DNA of 38,898 nt from Desulfosporosinus fructosivorans (lineage in GTDB: Bacteria; Bacillota; Desulfitobacteriia; Desulfitobacteriales; Desulfitobacteriaceae). How positions within the stretch are numbered: the stretch's first letter is position 1; every line of letters begins with the position of its first letter. Shown piece by piece: positions 38,793 through 38,898 of the stretch. The position numbers were made by a program, and so were the translations under genes. The stretch is taken from the NCBI RefSeq assembly GCF_004766045.1, contig NZ_SPQQ01000025.1, forward strand, positions 1-38,898. Reading direction: 5' to 3'. The notes below the pieces were generated by a model. It was not told the origin of the DNA. It did no database searches and saw nothing but the letters and a program-made list of their open reading frames with translations.

Positions 38793-38815
38793 GGGGCTAC
38801 CCTTAAGGTATCCCC
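38793..38815 (-). terminator. Terminator of the rRNA operon
   Basis: GGGGCTACC (38793-38801) pairs with GGTATCCCC (38807-38815) with one mismatch; CTTTTGTG follows on the minus strand. It lies about 10 bp after the 5S 3' end. Confidence 0.8.
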
Positions 38816-38823
38816 TATGTCTT

Positions 38824-38898
38824 ACCTGGCGATGACCTACTTTCCCAGGGGCTTGCGCCCCAAGTATCATCGGCCCTGGAGGTCTTAACTTCCGTGTT
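38824..38898 (-). rRNA. rrf: 5S ribosomal RNA, 5' part beyond window
   Basis: On the minus strand AACACGGAAGTTAAG, CCGATGATACTTGGG and CTGGGAAAGTAGGTCATCGC are the conserved 3' two-thirds of bacterial 5S rRNA. The 5' third lies past the window end. The exact 3' end is approximate. Confidence 0.93.

Overview
The window looks like the chromosome of an endospore-forming anaerobic Firmicute, most like the Desulfosporosinus/Desulfitobacterium group (Peptococcaceae in the wide sense). That placement is inferred from gene content: collagen-like and CgeB-type spore-surface proteins, a Firmicute-style gas-vesicle cluster, a homocysteine-from-sulfide operon under a SAM-I riboswitch, a probable selenoprotein, and Gram-positive ribosome-binding sites. 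No species can be named from the sequence alone.

Bases 1-12.8 kb form a surface-glycan and structural-protein region. On the minus strand are three paralogous proteins of about 115 residues (the first carries a collagen-like Gly-X-Y tail and runs off the window), a Cys-rich protein, a 45-residue CxxC protein, a sugar nucleotidyltransferase, a LegB-type 4,6-dehydratase and a GT-B glycosyltransferase. On the plus strand are a glycosyltransferase, a YVTN beta-propeller protein, a large coiled-coil protein, a DUF1858-like gene with one in-frame UGA followed by a SECIS-like hairpin, a CgeB-family protein and another glycosyltransferase.

Bases 12.8-21.5 kb hold a gas-vesicle cluster read on the minus strand. 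In transcription order it is gvpA, unknown, gvpN, unknown coiled coil, gvpA, gvpO, gvpF, gvpG, gvpL, gvpM/S-like, gvpF/L, gvpK, gvpJ, gvpA, gvpA. A decayed IS1182-type element sits between the last two gvpA copies, in the loop of an inverted repeat. Promoters of the pattern AC-N16/17-CATANNNTA (sigma-K-like) lie before three gvpA copies and before two of the surface-protein paralogs. My main functional inference is that vesicles and surface proteins are made in the mother cell during sporulation, giving decorated and possibly buoyant spores.

Bases 21.7-38.9 kb are mostly housekeeping: a DUF6385 protein; the three-gene homocysteine operon (COG2122, NIL-ferredoxin, HcyBio/DUF39) behind a SAM-I riboswitch; two tiny basic proteins; PII facing the ammonium transporter Amt tail to tail; a holin; an EamA transporter; a secreted protein with a long Glu-Ala-Val repeat; an alanine unit (AGCS symporter, alanine dehydrogenase with a sigma-54 promoter, and a TyrR-like sigma-54 activator); tRNA-Gly, -Asn, -Lys and -Gln; and the 3' part of a 5S rRNA gene, all on the minus strand.
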